DNA from: Amanita rubescens
Lineage: Eukaryota > Basidiomycota > Agaricomycetes > Agaricales > Amanitaceae
Length of the DNA: 64,000 nt
Direction: 5' to 3'
Assembly (NCBI GenBank): GCA_015039365.1
Contig: WION01000001.1
Location: 1,426,001-1,490,000 of the forward strand
The notes beneath the pieces were generated by a model that saw only the letters and a program-made list of their open reading frames with translations, made no database searches and was not told the DNA's origin. Positions 29,438-41,700 of this stretch are shown here, piece after piece (position 1 is the first letter of the stretch; every line of letters starts with the position of its first letter). A program made the position numbers and the translations under genes.

Positions 29438-30080
29438 TCAAAGCATTGATGTCCTAGGAGGCGTCAGACAGCTGATGTTCATGCCATGCGAGGTCGAGTC
29501 AATAATTGGCATCAAATCGTAGAATGTCGTGCGAGAGGGGTCGAAAAGGGATGGGGGCGTCGTAGATGCACTTGCGGGTGTATATCCAGCGCGATTTAAG
29601 ACGTCGGTTTCAGATATAATGTCACTGCAAATAGGATCAGGATTTGGAGAAAGAACGCGGACGGAAGACCTAGGCTTCCGCTGAGTGGATGCAGAAAAAC
29701 GAGGAAGTGGCAACTGCGACAGATCTGCAATATCTGAAGGATTGAGGTTCAGCGCATCCGTTGGGGAGTCTAACGCGGCGATCCAAGGAAGAGAATCGAA
29801 TGCATGAGAGTGATTCTCTGAGCGTGGATCAAGTAGATAAGGTCGGCGTGGCGTAGTCGTTGTGGCATTTGGTGTCGAGTTAAAATTGCGCTTGAAAAAC
29901 TGTCGTGGAGTGTTCAGTGGACGGGGACGTGGTATAGTAGTACTCACGAATGCTGACGAGCTAACAGCGGAATCGGGAAGGCAAACTGGCGATGCGAGAT
30001 GCTAGGCGCGTTGTTTATGGGTCATCCCGGAAGACGGTGAATATGCTTACCGACGAATCGGACATGTTAGATGTGTCCAT
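29438..30080 (-). CDS. Small Pro/Ser/Thr-rich protein of unknown function
   Basis: The main frame (29438-29947) encodes about 169 residues with no in-frame ATG near its start. The likely first exon is upstream (MDTSNMSDSS from the ATG at 30080, followed by a GTAAGC donor). The exact junction is unresolved because the obvious acceptors break phase. The protein is low complexity with a conserved-looking core (RPLNTPRQFFKRNFN, SLPWIAALDSPTDALNL) and probable phosphorylation sites. I do not recognise it. It lies between SER1 and HSP90 on the same strand. Confidence 0.5.
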
Positions 30081-30248
30081 GGTCGACGGACGTGTAAGGA
30101 ATTGGAATAATACAGTACAGGTTAAGACATGAGGAGATGAAAGGAGATTCAATGAAACTGTGACGACAAGATGTAGATGTTGTTTGGCTGTATTTGACCT
30201 CAATGCTACACTATAACACATGTTGAATAAATGACACGACGAGTTTTT

Positions 30249-32652
30249 TTAATCTATCTCCTCCATGGCAGAAGTCGATACTGCTTCCACCGCAGGGGGT
30301 GCTTCCGTAGGTGGTGCAGGAACTGTCTCCTCGTCATCCACGTCAAGGCCCAGAGCAATCATGCGGTAAATTCGCTTGGCAAATGATGTAGGTTCCTCCA
30401 GCGCGAAGCCCGACGTTAGGAGTGCCGTCTCATAGAGGAGATATGTTAGATCGCGAACTGATTTATCGGCCTTGTCTTCGGCAACCTTTTTCTTAAGCTC
30501 CTTGACGATGGCGTTTTGAGGATTCAGCTCGAGAGTCTTCTTTGACGCCATGTAGGACGACATTGAAGTGTCACGAAGAGCCTGAGCTTTCATGATTCGC
30601 TCCTACAAAGAGTCTCAGCAGAGTTTAACGTACACATACAGAATCGTGACTCACCATGTTCGACGACCATCCGAATTGGCCAGTAACCAAGACACACGGA
30701 GAATCAGAAATGCGATTTGAAACGACGACCTTCTCGACCTTGTCACCAAGCGCATCTTTTACGACGGTACACAATTCATTGAAAGCAGCTGCTTCCGCTT
30801 CGCGTGAAGTTTTCTCATCCTCGGTCTCCTCCAATTCCAGACCCTCCTTAGAGACGCAAATAAGCTTCTTGCCATCGAATTCCTTCAACTGGCTAATAGC
30901 ATATTCATCAATTGGATCCACGAGTAATAGGACTTCGAAGCCTTTCTTCTTAAGAACTTCCAGGAATGGGGAGTCGCGCACGGCCGCTAGCGACTCGCCG
31001 GTCAAATAGTAAACGGATTTTTGCACCTCTGGCATGCGAGTGATATAATCTATGGTGATTATTGTCAGCATGCATAATTACCGGCAACCAACGCCGTACC
31101 TTTCAAAGACGTTTGTTCGTCCACGGATTTCGTCGAGTAGAACCGCAAGAATTCCGCTAGCTTGCTACGGTTCTGCGCGTCTTCATGGATACCCAATTTC
31201 AAGTTCTTTCCAAAGGCTTCATAGAACTTGTTGAAGTTATCCTTGTCCTCAGCAATCTCGCTGAATAAATCCATGCACTTCTTGACGATGTTTTTGCGGA
31301 TGACTTTAAGGATCTTGTTTTGTTGTAGTGTTTCACGAGAGATGTTGAGGGGAAGGTCCTCAGAGTCGACAATACCCTTGATGAAGTTGAGGTATTCAGG
31401 AATGAGATCCTCGCAGTCGTCCATGATGAAGACGCGGCGGACATAGAGTTTGATGTTGTTGCGCTTCTTTTTAGATTCGAAAAGATCGAACGGCGCACTG
31501 TTAACTTGATAAGCGTGTTATTCGTAAGGTCGTTACCCGTATACGCACCGTTTAGGCACGAAGAGGATGGCCTTGAATTCGAGCTGACCTTCTACAGAGA
31601 AGTGCTTGACTGCGAGGTGATCTTCCCAGTCATTTGTCAAACTCTTGTAGAATGATCCATATTCTTCCGAGGTGATGTCGTTAGGGTTACGTGTCCAGAT
31701 TGGCTTCGTTTTGTTGAGCTCCTCGTTGACCACTTCTTTTTCCTTGATCTTCTTCGTCTTCTTTTCTTTTGCCTTCTCCTCCTCGTCCTCGACCTCCTCA
31801 ATTTTTGGTTTCTCTTCATCATCTTTAGCTTCCTCCTCCTCGTCCTCGACTTCCTAGACTGCAATCAGAAACGTATTCATTTTATGCACATCCTCACATA
31901 CCTTCTCAACCTCTTTAGTCACAGCGAGTTGAATGGGGTAGGAAATGAACTCGGAATGCTTCTTGACAACGTCCTTGATCCGTTTCTCTTCCAGGTACTC
32001 CAGCTGGTCCTCCTTTAAGTAGAGACGAATTTCTGTACCACGTTCGAGAGGAGGATTAACTTGATCAAGAGTGATCGTAAACGTTCCACCAGCGGCCGAC
32101 TCCCAAATGTATTGCTCATCGTCGTTGTGCTTGGAGATGACTTGCACTCGTTCGGCAACAAGGTAAGCTGAATAGAAACCAACACCGAATTGACCGATCA
32201 TAGAAATATCGGCGCCGGAGTTGAGAGCTTCCATGAAACCCTGGAATCGGACTAACCTTAATCAAGTACAAAATGTGGAACAGGGACACATACCTTTGTA
32301 CCGGATTTTGCAATAGTACCAAGGTTGTTGACGAGATCAGATTTGGTCATCCCAATGCCCGTATCGCGGATGGAAAGCAACTTGTTTTCCTTGTCCGGTA
32401 CAATGCGAACACACAAGTCCTTTCCAGTGTCGAGGACCGACGGCTCGGTAAGTGACGCGTAGCGAATTTTATCAAGGGCATCGGAAGCATTAGATATCAA
32501 CTCGCGCAGGAAGATCTCTTTATTCGAGTAGAAGGTGTCTAGATGCGACAGGTTAACGAACGCGACCTGCGGGGAGAAGGAAACATACTGATGATAAGAT
32601 CAAGCAATTGACTGATTTCAGCCTGGAATCCAAAGCTTTCTGTTTGGGCCAT
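30249..32652 (-). CDS. HSP90: Cytosolic Hsp90 chaperone
   Basis: ATP-dependent chaperone for kinases, steroid-receptor-like and other clients. Exons from 32652: to 32589, 32538-32294, 32240-31902, 31853-31549, 31497-31100, 31049-30655 and 30602-30249. N-terminal GHKL ATPase: [49 protein letters not shown] Lys/Glu-rich charged linker follows (about 31660-31850), then the middle domain ([20 protein letters not shown]) and dimerisation domain ([16 protein letters not shown]). The C-terminus reads MEEID rather than the usual MEEVD TPR-docking signal. Length about 700 aa, normal. Heat-shock elements lie just upstream. Confidence 0.98.
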
Positions 32653-32800
32653 GATGAAGCAGAACTAATATCGAGTAAGAACGCCGTTGGAGTGACGATA
32701 AGAAAGCTTACGGAGGACGGTAACTATAGGGTATGGTAAGAAAGAAAATGCGACTGAGGGGAGAGCGCGTACTGTCCCCTTTTGTACCAGCGATATCTTG

Positions 32801-32858
32801 TTCTCGAACAATCTGAAACTTGCCGAATACGGAAAAGCCGCCCTGGAACCTTCTCGAA
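32801..32858. promoter_or_regulatory. Heat-shock elements of the HSP90 promoter
   Basis: GAAccTTCtcGAA at 32846-32858 is a perfect three-unit heat-shock element of inverted nGAAn pentamers. A second cluster, TTCtcGAA at 32801-32808 with another GAA at 32814, precedes it. They lie about 150-206 bases upstream of the HSP90 ATG, the expected place for Hsf1 binding, in the gap between TSC1 and HSP90. Confidence 0.8.
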
Positions 32859-32896
32859 CTTTGCTCTACTAGTACATTATACTGTAACAGACTTTT

Positions 32897-35716
32897 CTAC
32901 TTACCCTCCAGATGTACCTCGACTACAGCCCTTAGCTCCTCATTGTCACTTTTGAGCCTGTCATTTTCGTCTCGCAATCTCTGATTCGCCTTTGTTAGTG
33001 CCCCCCTCTCTCCCGCAGCTGATGCTATCTCCTGTTCAAGTGGGTGACGAAGGGAATCTGTCTTGCGTCTCATTTGTGACAAGCGTGCTTCTAACGTCTG
33101 TATTTGTCGTCGATACGCTCTTTTCCTCGCGTTAGAACAGTATCACATTTGCTATTAATTTGACTTACCGTATTTGGGCGTCCATCTCAGCCTGTGTTTT
33201 TTCGTAACTTTCCAAGCGTAATTCCATCTGCTTGAAGTGGCTTTGCATCATCGTTATCTGTTCTCCACGCTCGTTAAATCGTGCAAAATCCTCGTCCCTG
33301 GCGTAGCACTTTAATATAGATTCTCTTAGAACTGTGTCGAACAAACCATAGTTGTTGCATTTTAAAATGTTGATCAAGCTGTCGCTCATAGTCATGTAGT
33401 CGGTCTATTTTGTGCTGGTTTTCTTTCTTCCATGTTTCCAATTCAAAGCGCTTTTTGTTCGCCTCAGTCAGCAATCTTTCTTGAGCTTCCAAGTATGACT
33501 TTGAATACATTAGTTGCGTGATGCAATATTGCTGAATTGCATGCCTTGTTGTCCTTTTGGGCGCGACGAAACGATGCAGCCTCATTCATCCATGATTTCT
33601 TCTCTTCACGTAACTCTTTTAGTTTTTTCTGTAGTTCGCTGTTCCAGTCAGCATATTTGTTCCTAGTAGAGGATGCTTGAACTTTGTGTTCGTGGAGTTC
33701 GCTTTCTAGCCGTACGACTTGTGCACGGTACTTGCGAAGTTTATTATACTGGTAGGAAGAGTGGGTTCGATATATCCTGAATGCAAGCGTAGAGACCTAC
33801 CAATCCTTGCCTCTCTGCTTCGGCAGATTTGACGAGAGAGCGGTCTTGATACAGTCGACTAATATGCTTAATATTGTTTCTGGACAGCCATAGTTCAAAG
33901 TTCAGCTCATTACGCAACAACAGTACTTCACGCTGTAAACTCGCCACTACCTGTAAGACGTATGATGGCACGTTCTGATCTTTTGATTCATTAGGTGAAA
34001 AAGATCGAACGGAGCCCCTCGACGGTGGCATTGAATTAGGAGTGAGAACGATTTGTGGCAGTGTGGGTTTTTCAGCTCCTAGGGTAATATTTGACTTCAG
34101 CGCAAATGATGCACTGATCATTTCCTGCAATGGCATAGGAGATGCTTTTCTGGATAAAACATCAAGGGGTGCATCCATAGGTTCACCGGCATCGTGATCG
34201 CTATCAACTGAGCGAGAGGAACCAGGTTTCATTTTTGTATCCGCAACTTCTGCCTGGCGCTCGCTTGCATTTAAGGTGTGGTTGTGCATGTCTAGCATGA
34301 CAGCTTCGGTGGCGATGCGAGCAACGGAGAATTGGGACCAAAACTCTGGTTCTTCCAACTCTGAGGAAGCACTTTGCCAAATAAGTGCTGAGTGGCAAAT
34401 ATGCTCGCGCAGTAAACTCTATACCCGAGCTATGAGCGGCATGCAGACATTTCAGTGTCCATTATCTCGCACCTCGCTCCGAACACGTATTTCTGCCTGA
34501 TCCAGTGCCTGTTCCCAACTTTCCACCCAAGGACTGCTCAAACCACACTCGTGAAGATATTTGACTGGGCTACGAAGAAACTTGAGCATGTTTGCCGGAT
34601 AAAGGTAGTATAGTGTGGTAAAATAAGGTCGTGGCGATGGTGATACAGAGGTTGTCGCATTGAATGACATTTCGAGACGATCCCAATTCCATTTGGGGTC
34701 TGGCCGGAGTACTGGATTTATTTCGATTTCCAGTTCGCGCTCGAGATCCGCATCTGGAGCCTCGTCGGCGGGCACTTCCATACTTGATGCATGCCGTTCT
34801 TTCCAACACATTAATCTCGCCAATATAGCCATTAGTGTTGGCAGTAATACCCTTAACTCGTCGCGGGCATTGGCGGCAAGTATAGGAAGCATCTTTAGCA
34901 GTACGGTCAATGCCGCAGAACACGCTGTTGAGGAATTGTCCAAGATTACAGACAGCAGAAGTCGCTCCATCAACGGGTGTTTAGCCATTATAGCAGCAGA
35001 AGTTGCAAAAGATGGTGAGGATGAATAAATGTTTAAAAGCATGAATAATTGAAGCCGTAACGTCGGGACTGAAAAGAGATTTTGCACTTCTGTCATAAAT
35101 TCCTGAATGCAATGTAAAGTCTACCTCTCATCAACCCGACTCAACATACCTGGAAAGCTTCATTTCCAAATCGAAGTAAAATATCTTCCAGATTCATTTT
35201 CAAATACATTCGTTTGTCTCTCTGGTCAATGTCCAGTTCGGCATGTTTTAGCACGCCTGATTCTTTGCCATCGGCATCGAGTAGATAAAGATCGAAAAGC
35301 CGTCTTCTGAAATCACGGATTACTTCAATGAATGTCTCTTCTGTTTTCTTTAGGGTATCTATGACGAGCTCTTTGGCATTATTAATTGCCACTGTTCTAA
35401 GTTTTGGTTCCTGTAGAGCAGGCCGAAGAACAATGTCCCACCAATGGATAACAGAGGTTGGGGCCAGGAATGGTCGAAGATGTGATAATACGACAAGAAA
35501 GACTTCTAATTGAGAATGCGACGAATGATCAACGACTTCTTCATGAAGGACTCGTAGTTCTCCTTCCAAACTTGATATCAGGTTGTTGACATCCGATGAC
35601 GAGACGCATTCAGCAATATAATCTTCTGCCGTATTCGAAATATCGGCTAAGGTCGGTGCCTCGGGCGCATTCTCTGAAGCCAACCGTACCGCGCGAATCA
35701 GATCGAGTAATGGCAT
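32897..35716 (-). CDS. TSC1: Hamartin (TSC1) homologue
   Basis: With TSC2, hamartin forms the GAP complex for Rheb upstream of TOR. The N-terminal HEAT-like part starts MPLLDLIRAVRLASENAPEA and includes SVIHWWDIVLRPALQEPKL, RDFRRRLFDLYLLDADGK and MNLEDILLRFGNEAFQEFM. A Ser/Pro-rich middle and a long C-terminal coiled coil (YNKLRKYRAQVVRLESELHE to EHLEGK-like end) follow, as in the family. Introns include 35103-35149, 34419-34472, 33750-33800, 33499-33544 and one near 33,290-33,345. The intron 33544-33499 has a GC donor (AAG/GCATGC). About 850 aa. It lies 245 bases upstream of HSP90 on the same strand and is divergent from NAC-alpha. Confidence 0.9.
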
Positions 35717-35976
35717 TGGCGAAGCGGCAACTTGGCGTTTGTTTTGAAAGTCAATGGCAAATACGTATCACCAAGGACAAACGTATTTGCTTTGGTCCTC
35801 GACATCGTCGTCAACGTTGAGCTCGCTGCCCGGAAGATATTCCATTGCCCAAAGTAAGTATGACTGTTCTTTGTCACGTCTATGCTCTGCGGTGCATAGG
35901 TTTACGGTATTATTTCGTCGAAGACGATGGATTGCAGGCTTCACTGTAGGATGTATCCTAACAAGCTTATTCACAG

Positions 35977-36715
35977 ATGTCTGCACATATTGAAGAAGTG
36001 CACTCCGACCATTCTGATCACGAGCATGAGGAGCACTCTCATGAACATGAACATGAACACGAAGAGGACCCGACATCAACTGCCGCCCTTGAAAAAATTC
36101 AATCCCGTGCTGAACGCAAGGCTAGAAAGGCGTTACTTGCTTTAGGCTTGAAGAAAGTTCCTGGGATCACTCGTGTCACCCTGAGGAGACCCAAAAATGT
36201 ATGTTGACAGTTCGCAATTATGATTGTTCTAAAGTCGCTTCAGATACTGTTTGTCCTGGCTGCGCCCGACGTCTACAAATCATCAAATAGTGACTGTTAC
36301 ATTGTATTCGGAGAGGCAAAGGTGGCTATGTGCTCAAGTGGATCTGAATTTATGTTGATGCAGTTCAACGAAGATTGAAGATATGAATTCTCAAGCGCAA
36401 CTGTCTGCTGCCCAGCAACTCGCGACAGCTGGAAGTAATGTCGTTTCAACCCTTGAAAACGCAAATTTAGGTCGTGCGGGTGACGAGGAGAAAACTCCAG
36501 AGATCGAGACCCCGGAAGATGATGGGCCGGTTGACGAGACAGGCGTGGATCCCAAAGATATTGACCTTGTGATGGCGCAAGTGAACTGTTCAAGAGCGAA
36601 AGCTGTCCGTGTCCTTAAAGAGAGTGGAGGAGACCTGATTAATGCCAGTACGTTCTCATCAAGGTTTCACCTTTAGTATCTTAACGATTGCCCAGTTATG
36701 GCCGCCAGCGAGTGA
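35977..36715 (+). CDS. EGD2: Nascent polypeptide-associated complex subunit alpha
   Basis: NAC binds nascent chains at the ribosome exit and limits mis-targeting to the ER. Exons: 35977-36198, 36244-36321, 36374-36647, 36696-36715. The N-terminus is very His/Glu-rich ([17 protein letters not shown]). The NAC domain follows: [67 protein letters not shown]. The C-terminal UBA-like part is [20 protein letters not shown], and the last exon adds only MAASE. Length about 195 aa, normal. Convergent with TRM9, 74 bases between stops; divergent from TSC1 over 260 bases. Confidence 0.95.
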
Positions 36716-36788
36716 TCATTTTGACATTCTGTTCTGTGCAATACAAACTATCGCTTTTGCAATTTTACCGTGTTCCGTATCGTCTGAG

Positions 36789-37747
36789 CTAGAGAATGCA
36801 CCAACGTCTAACTTCTACATAGTAGTTTGACCTTTCCCACCCCTCCTGCACAATGGCTACACCCTGCTTCCCTAGTCCTCCTGTGGGCCTTGGACCTAAT
36901 TCAAGTCCTAGCTTCTCAGCCGCGCTTTGCACAAGCTGGCGCAACTCTCCTTTCGCAAACATATGATAGTATCGGTCGTAAATTTGTAGCGTAACCTGCT
37001 CATCAATGTCGCTGCCAGAGCTCACCCAGGGAACGAGGACATCCTGCCCAGTGGACGATGACGATGTCCCTTGATTAATCGGAATCTTGCGTCCTCGACA
37101 GGTTGTCTTGTTCTATGGCCCATACATATATCAGTAATCTGCCGTGATGCGGTGACACTGCTTCGAGCAGACGCTGATGCACATGATGAGATCTGTGAGC
37201 GATATATGTAAAAAGGAAGCTACCTGTACAGCTGCTAATCGCCGCTCTGGAGTGGCGAGGTGATGGATTGTCGCTATTGAGATAGCATAATCCTGTACTT
37301 TTGTTAGTCTTCTTGATTACCTTGAACTTCGGATGTACATACGAATCCTCCCGTCCGCCAACAGTTATGGAGAATATTACCCCATACTACCTCGCGTTCT
37401 GCGCCAATTCTACCGGCATTTCTAGCGATTTGAAGCAAGTTATAACTCCTGTCCAACCCAATGGTCCAAATATCACCAGGTCGATGCTCTGGCAACGATA
37501 GATATTTGCCATTACCAGTACCAGCATCCAAGCCTACCCATCCGGCCGGCAGGTCGGAAAGGAAGCTGGCAATGATAGGCCAGGGCTAGTTTCTCAGTTT
37601 GCTACGAATAATCGACCACTACAAACTCACCTTGTATCGTGTCGAGGAGAAGTGACTCGCTATCTTGTCGTAGATAGCATGAACGTTATTGTCCTCATAG
37701 GTTTCAGGATCGCCATGTACGATGGTAGAAGTAACATCCTTAGGCAT
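36789..37747 (-). CDS. TRM9: tRNA wobble-uridine methyltransferase (Trm9 / ALKBH8 family)
   Basis: Trm9 with Trm112 completes mcm5U/mcm5s2U at the wobble position of tRNA. The N-terminal exon reads from 37747 (MPKDVTSTIVHGDPETYEDN) with the family signature VHAIYDKIASHFSSTRYKPW. SAM-binding motif: GWVGLDAGTGNGKYL; next GLDRSYNLLQIARNAG; then DYAISIATIHHLATPERRLAAVQ. The C-terminal exon has QIYDRYYHMFAKGELRQLV and ends in the hydrophilic EVRRWCIL tail. Several short introns (for example near 37,586-37,631 and 37,295-37,342) interrupt it; I have not fixed every junction. About 250 aa, the usual length. Confidence 0.88.
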
Positions 37748-37798
37748 TTAATTTTTGGCAAATTGCAAGACAAATATAAGTGATGTACACGGAATAAT

Positions 37799-38408
37799 TT
37801 ATAAGAATCCCATTTCGTCATCCACTATTCTAGCAAACTTGCTATCGTCGAACTGAGGAAAAGGCACAATCTCCTCCCGGTTAAAGGCATCGATAGATTT
37901 CGCTAGGTCGCTGTAAGAGGTTGAGGCATAGAAACTTGGAGGTGACAATCCGCCTACCAAACGGTTGATGATTTGAGATGACCCAGAGCCTCCAATGCTT
38001 GGGCCACTTCTTGTTGATGATCATCGAGTAATGTGGGGTTGGGGACCACTATAAGTGGTTTGTGTAGACGAAGAGCTTCCAATATAGTACCTGATCCTAC
38101 CCGCAATCAAGCATCTTACAATCGTTGAGAAGTCCAAGTACCTGCATGACTGATTATGATGTCAGATTTCCGCATTTCGGCTTGAATGGATGGTTTGTAT
38201 CTCCATAGCTCTATGTCAATACCTCGAGAATTAAAGAGTGGTGATCGGTGCCATTCATAGCAGTTTCATGACTGGTTCTCGAATTCCCACACTGGACAGT
38301 AAGACGAACGAAGCCCTTTCTGCGAATCGCATCAAGAAACGCGTCCGAAATCACAGCTTGGACCAGAAGGTCAAAGCCAGTCGACCCCACTGTTACGAGG
38401 ACGGACAT
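37799..38408 (-). CDS. ALG13: UDP-GlcNAc transferase catalytic subunit Alg13
   Basis: Alg13 with the membrane anchor Alg14 adds the second GlcNAc to dolichol-PP-GlcNAc on the cytosolic ER face. The start at 38408 gives MSVLVTVGSTGFDLLVQAV, the family N-terminus. Introns 38223-38272 and 38097-38141 join NSRTS to IDIELWRYKPSI and IIISHA to GSGTILEALRLHKPLIVVPN. DDHQQEVAQALEALGHL follows. The ISHAGSGT and LDDHQ motifs of the GT-B donor site are intact. The product is about 170 aa and ends FARIVDDEMGFL. It is divergent from CRM1 with 322 bases between starts. Confidence 0.93.
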
Positions 38409-38730
38409 CGTGCCAAAAAGGGAAGTGGTCAATTGATCGACGAATGATTTTGCTTCAACTACCACAGGAGCTTAAAAATATAAAGATGCTAATCGTTAAT
38501 TTCATTGCTACCCTTCCTAAACATAGATAGTCCATGAAATTCCACGTATACGAGGTTCACCCTAACCCTGGCAGGCGAGACGCGTGATCGGGCAGTCATG
38601 TGACTTGTAGTGGCTTAGGAGCCTCCGCCCTCTGCCCAAGTCGAAGCCGAACGGACAAGACATTACTGGTATTCCTCAATCTCTTGTAATCAACCAGATA
38701 AGTGCACCATTACCTTAATCTGGTGACATC

Positions 38731-41700
38731 ATGGAGGTTCGTCTCGTATTGCATTGTTGTCTCAATGTTTACCCTACATTTTAGGGATTACTGGACTTCT
38801 CGCGTGAGTTCGATGTCGGTGTCATGGATAAGGTGGTCATGGCGCTCTACACCGGTGCCGAGCAGGAGGTATGCACTGCGTCCACGTCTGGACCTCACAG
38901 CTGCTTGACTTCTCCATGCGATAGCGGCAAATGGCACAACAAGTGCTGACACAGTTCCAAGAACATCCTGACGCGTGGACACGAGTACCTGATATTCTGG
39001 AACGCTCATCTTATCCTCAGTCAAAGGTAATATTGTTTATGGAATCGCTACGCTAATGCCTGACTACTAGAACTTTGTACAAGTATATTGGCCTTCAAAT
39101 CCTCGAGAAATTGATTGTGACGCGGTGGAAAACTCTACCAGACGGCCAAAGGCAAGGTAACTACAACGTTTTTTTGGTTTACCGAGCTTCCGTCAATGAC
39201 ATCATGTGTCTGTCTACTGATTGCAGGTATTCGGAATTTCGTCGTTGGCGTGACTGTCAAAGTAGCATCGGATGAGGTGGCCATGCGGAAAGAGAAGACT
39301 TATTTAAACAAGTTGAATCTTGCGCTGATACAGGTACATATTAACATCTATATTCAGCTTGCGTATCTAGTTGACGCTGCGATTGAAGATCCTGAAGCAA
39401 GAATGGCCACATAATTGGCCAACATTCATTACAGAGCTTGTTGAATCATCCAAGACAAATCTCTCGCTATGCGAAAACAACATGGTTATTTTGAAACTTC
39501 TGTCTGAGGAGATTTTCGATTTCTCGGCGGAGCAGATGACACAAACAAAAACGAAGAGCTTGAAGAATCAGATGTGTGGGGAGTTTTCCGAAATATTTAA
39601 ACTGTGTTCAGAAGTCCTTGAGGAGGCACAGAAGACGTCATTGATTAGGGCCACGTTGGAAACCCTCCTCCGGTTCTTAAATTGGATACCTCTCGGCTAC
39701 ATATTCGAGACCACGATCATTGACCTTCTCCTCACACGTGTGAGTACCGAATTTCCACCATAATGGTTGAGGCTTGACAACGAAGCTTAGTTCCTTGAAG
39801 CACCCGAGTTCCGCAACGTGACCTTGAAGTGCTTAGCCGAAATTGCAGCGCTGAATGTCGGGCCAGAATATGATCCTAAATTCGTTATCCTTTTCGCTAT
39901 GGTTATGACGGCAGTTAACCGCATGATCCCTCCAAGTACGAATATTGCCCAAGCCTACGCAAATGCTGGCGATTCGGGTCAAGAGTTGGTATTAAACTTG
40001 GCTCTTTTCCTTGCCAATTTCCTTTCCAATCATCTCCGAGCCGTCGAAAACGAACAAAATCGCGATGTCCTCTTAAACGCCCATCTTTACATGGTCAAAA
40101 TATCACAGGTCGACGAGCGCGAGATTTTCAAGATTTGTTTGGAGTACTGGTTAAAGCTTGTTGCTGAACTTTATGACGAGATTCAGAATTTACCTATAGG
40201 AGAGTCTGGCCTGTTGATGGGTCTTAGTTTAGGACCCAATGGTGCACAAAGCGTTTTAGGCGGGATGTCACTTCGAAAGAACATCTACAGTGACGTGCTA
40301 TCTAATCTAAGGTTGGTTGTGATTGAAAGAATGGTCAAGCCGGAAGAGGTAAGTTTGGATATTCAGATGTAATACTTGAAATCACTCACCCATGACAGGT
40401 TCTTATTGTCGAGAACGATGAAGGCGAAATAGTTCGGGAATTCATGAAGGAAAGCGATACAATTGTCCTATACAAGTCTATGCGGCAATTGCTAGTTTAT
40501 CTTACTCATTTGGATGTTCAAGACACCGAGAACATCTTAACTGAAAAGTTGGCAAAGCAGGTTGATGGTTCCGAATGGTCTTGGAACAATTTGAACACAC
40601 TTTGTTGGGCCATTGGTTCGATTTCTGGAGCCATGAGTAAGTCAGTTACTTTTTCAACTCAATAACGTGATATGCTAATTCTACCAAGACGAGGAAACGG
40701 AGAAACGTTTCCTCGTTACTGTCATAAAGGACCTCCTTGGGCTTTGTGAAATTAAACGCGGAAAAGATAACAAAGCCGTTGTTGCGTCTGATATCATGTA
40801 CATTGTTGGGCAATACCCCCGTTTCCTCAAGGCGCACTGGAAGTTCCTCAAAACTGTGGTAAATAAGCTATTTGAATTTATGCACGAAACGCATGAAGGT
40901 CAGGGCAATCTCTGTTGGATAACAATATGCCGAAACATTCTGCAGGTGTTCAGGATATGGCTTGTGATACCTTCATAAAGATTGCGCAGAAGTGCCGTCG
41001 TCACTTTGTATTGCAACAATCCAGTGAACAGGAACCTTTCATTGACGAAATCCTTCGCAATCTACATAGGATCACGGTCGATTTATCTCCTCAGCAGGTG
41101 ATCAGCGTTTCTTCTTGTGCTGTTGTATATTTGATTAAGATTGTCTAGGTTCATACTTTCTACGAAGCCGTTGGTTACATGATATCAGCGCAGCCAAACA
41201 AGCCTCAGCAAGAAAAACTGATCGCCAAGCTAATGGAACTTCCCAACAACGCAGTACGTCGGTTTAAATTTCCAGCGTGAGTTACACTCACGTTTTGCAA
41301 TCACAAGTGGGACTCTCTCATGGCGCAAGCCGCTCAAAACATGGATGTTCTGTCAAGCAACGATAATATAAAGATATTGTCAAACGTTCTCAAGACCAAT
41401 GTATCTGCTTGCACTTCAATCGGCAGCTTTTATTTGCCACAGATTGGCCGCATTTTCCTTGACATGCTTGGACTGTATAAGGCAGTCAGCGGAATTATTA
41501 GTGAAACTGTAGCCAAAGAAGGTACGATATTTGGAGATCGATTATCCGGCCGTTTATGTCGTGATTTTGCTAGGTTTAATTGCTACCAAAACTCCCAAGA
41601 TCAGGCAGTTACGGACCGTCAAGAAAGAAATTTTGAAGCTAATGGAGACTTATGTCAAAAAGGCCGAAGATCTTGAGGCAGTGAATGCAAACTTCATGCC

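Noticed and set aside
31637..31864. Arg/Lys-rich 75-codon frame
   Set aside because: Frame-shifted reading of the HSP90 charged linker.
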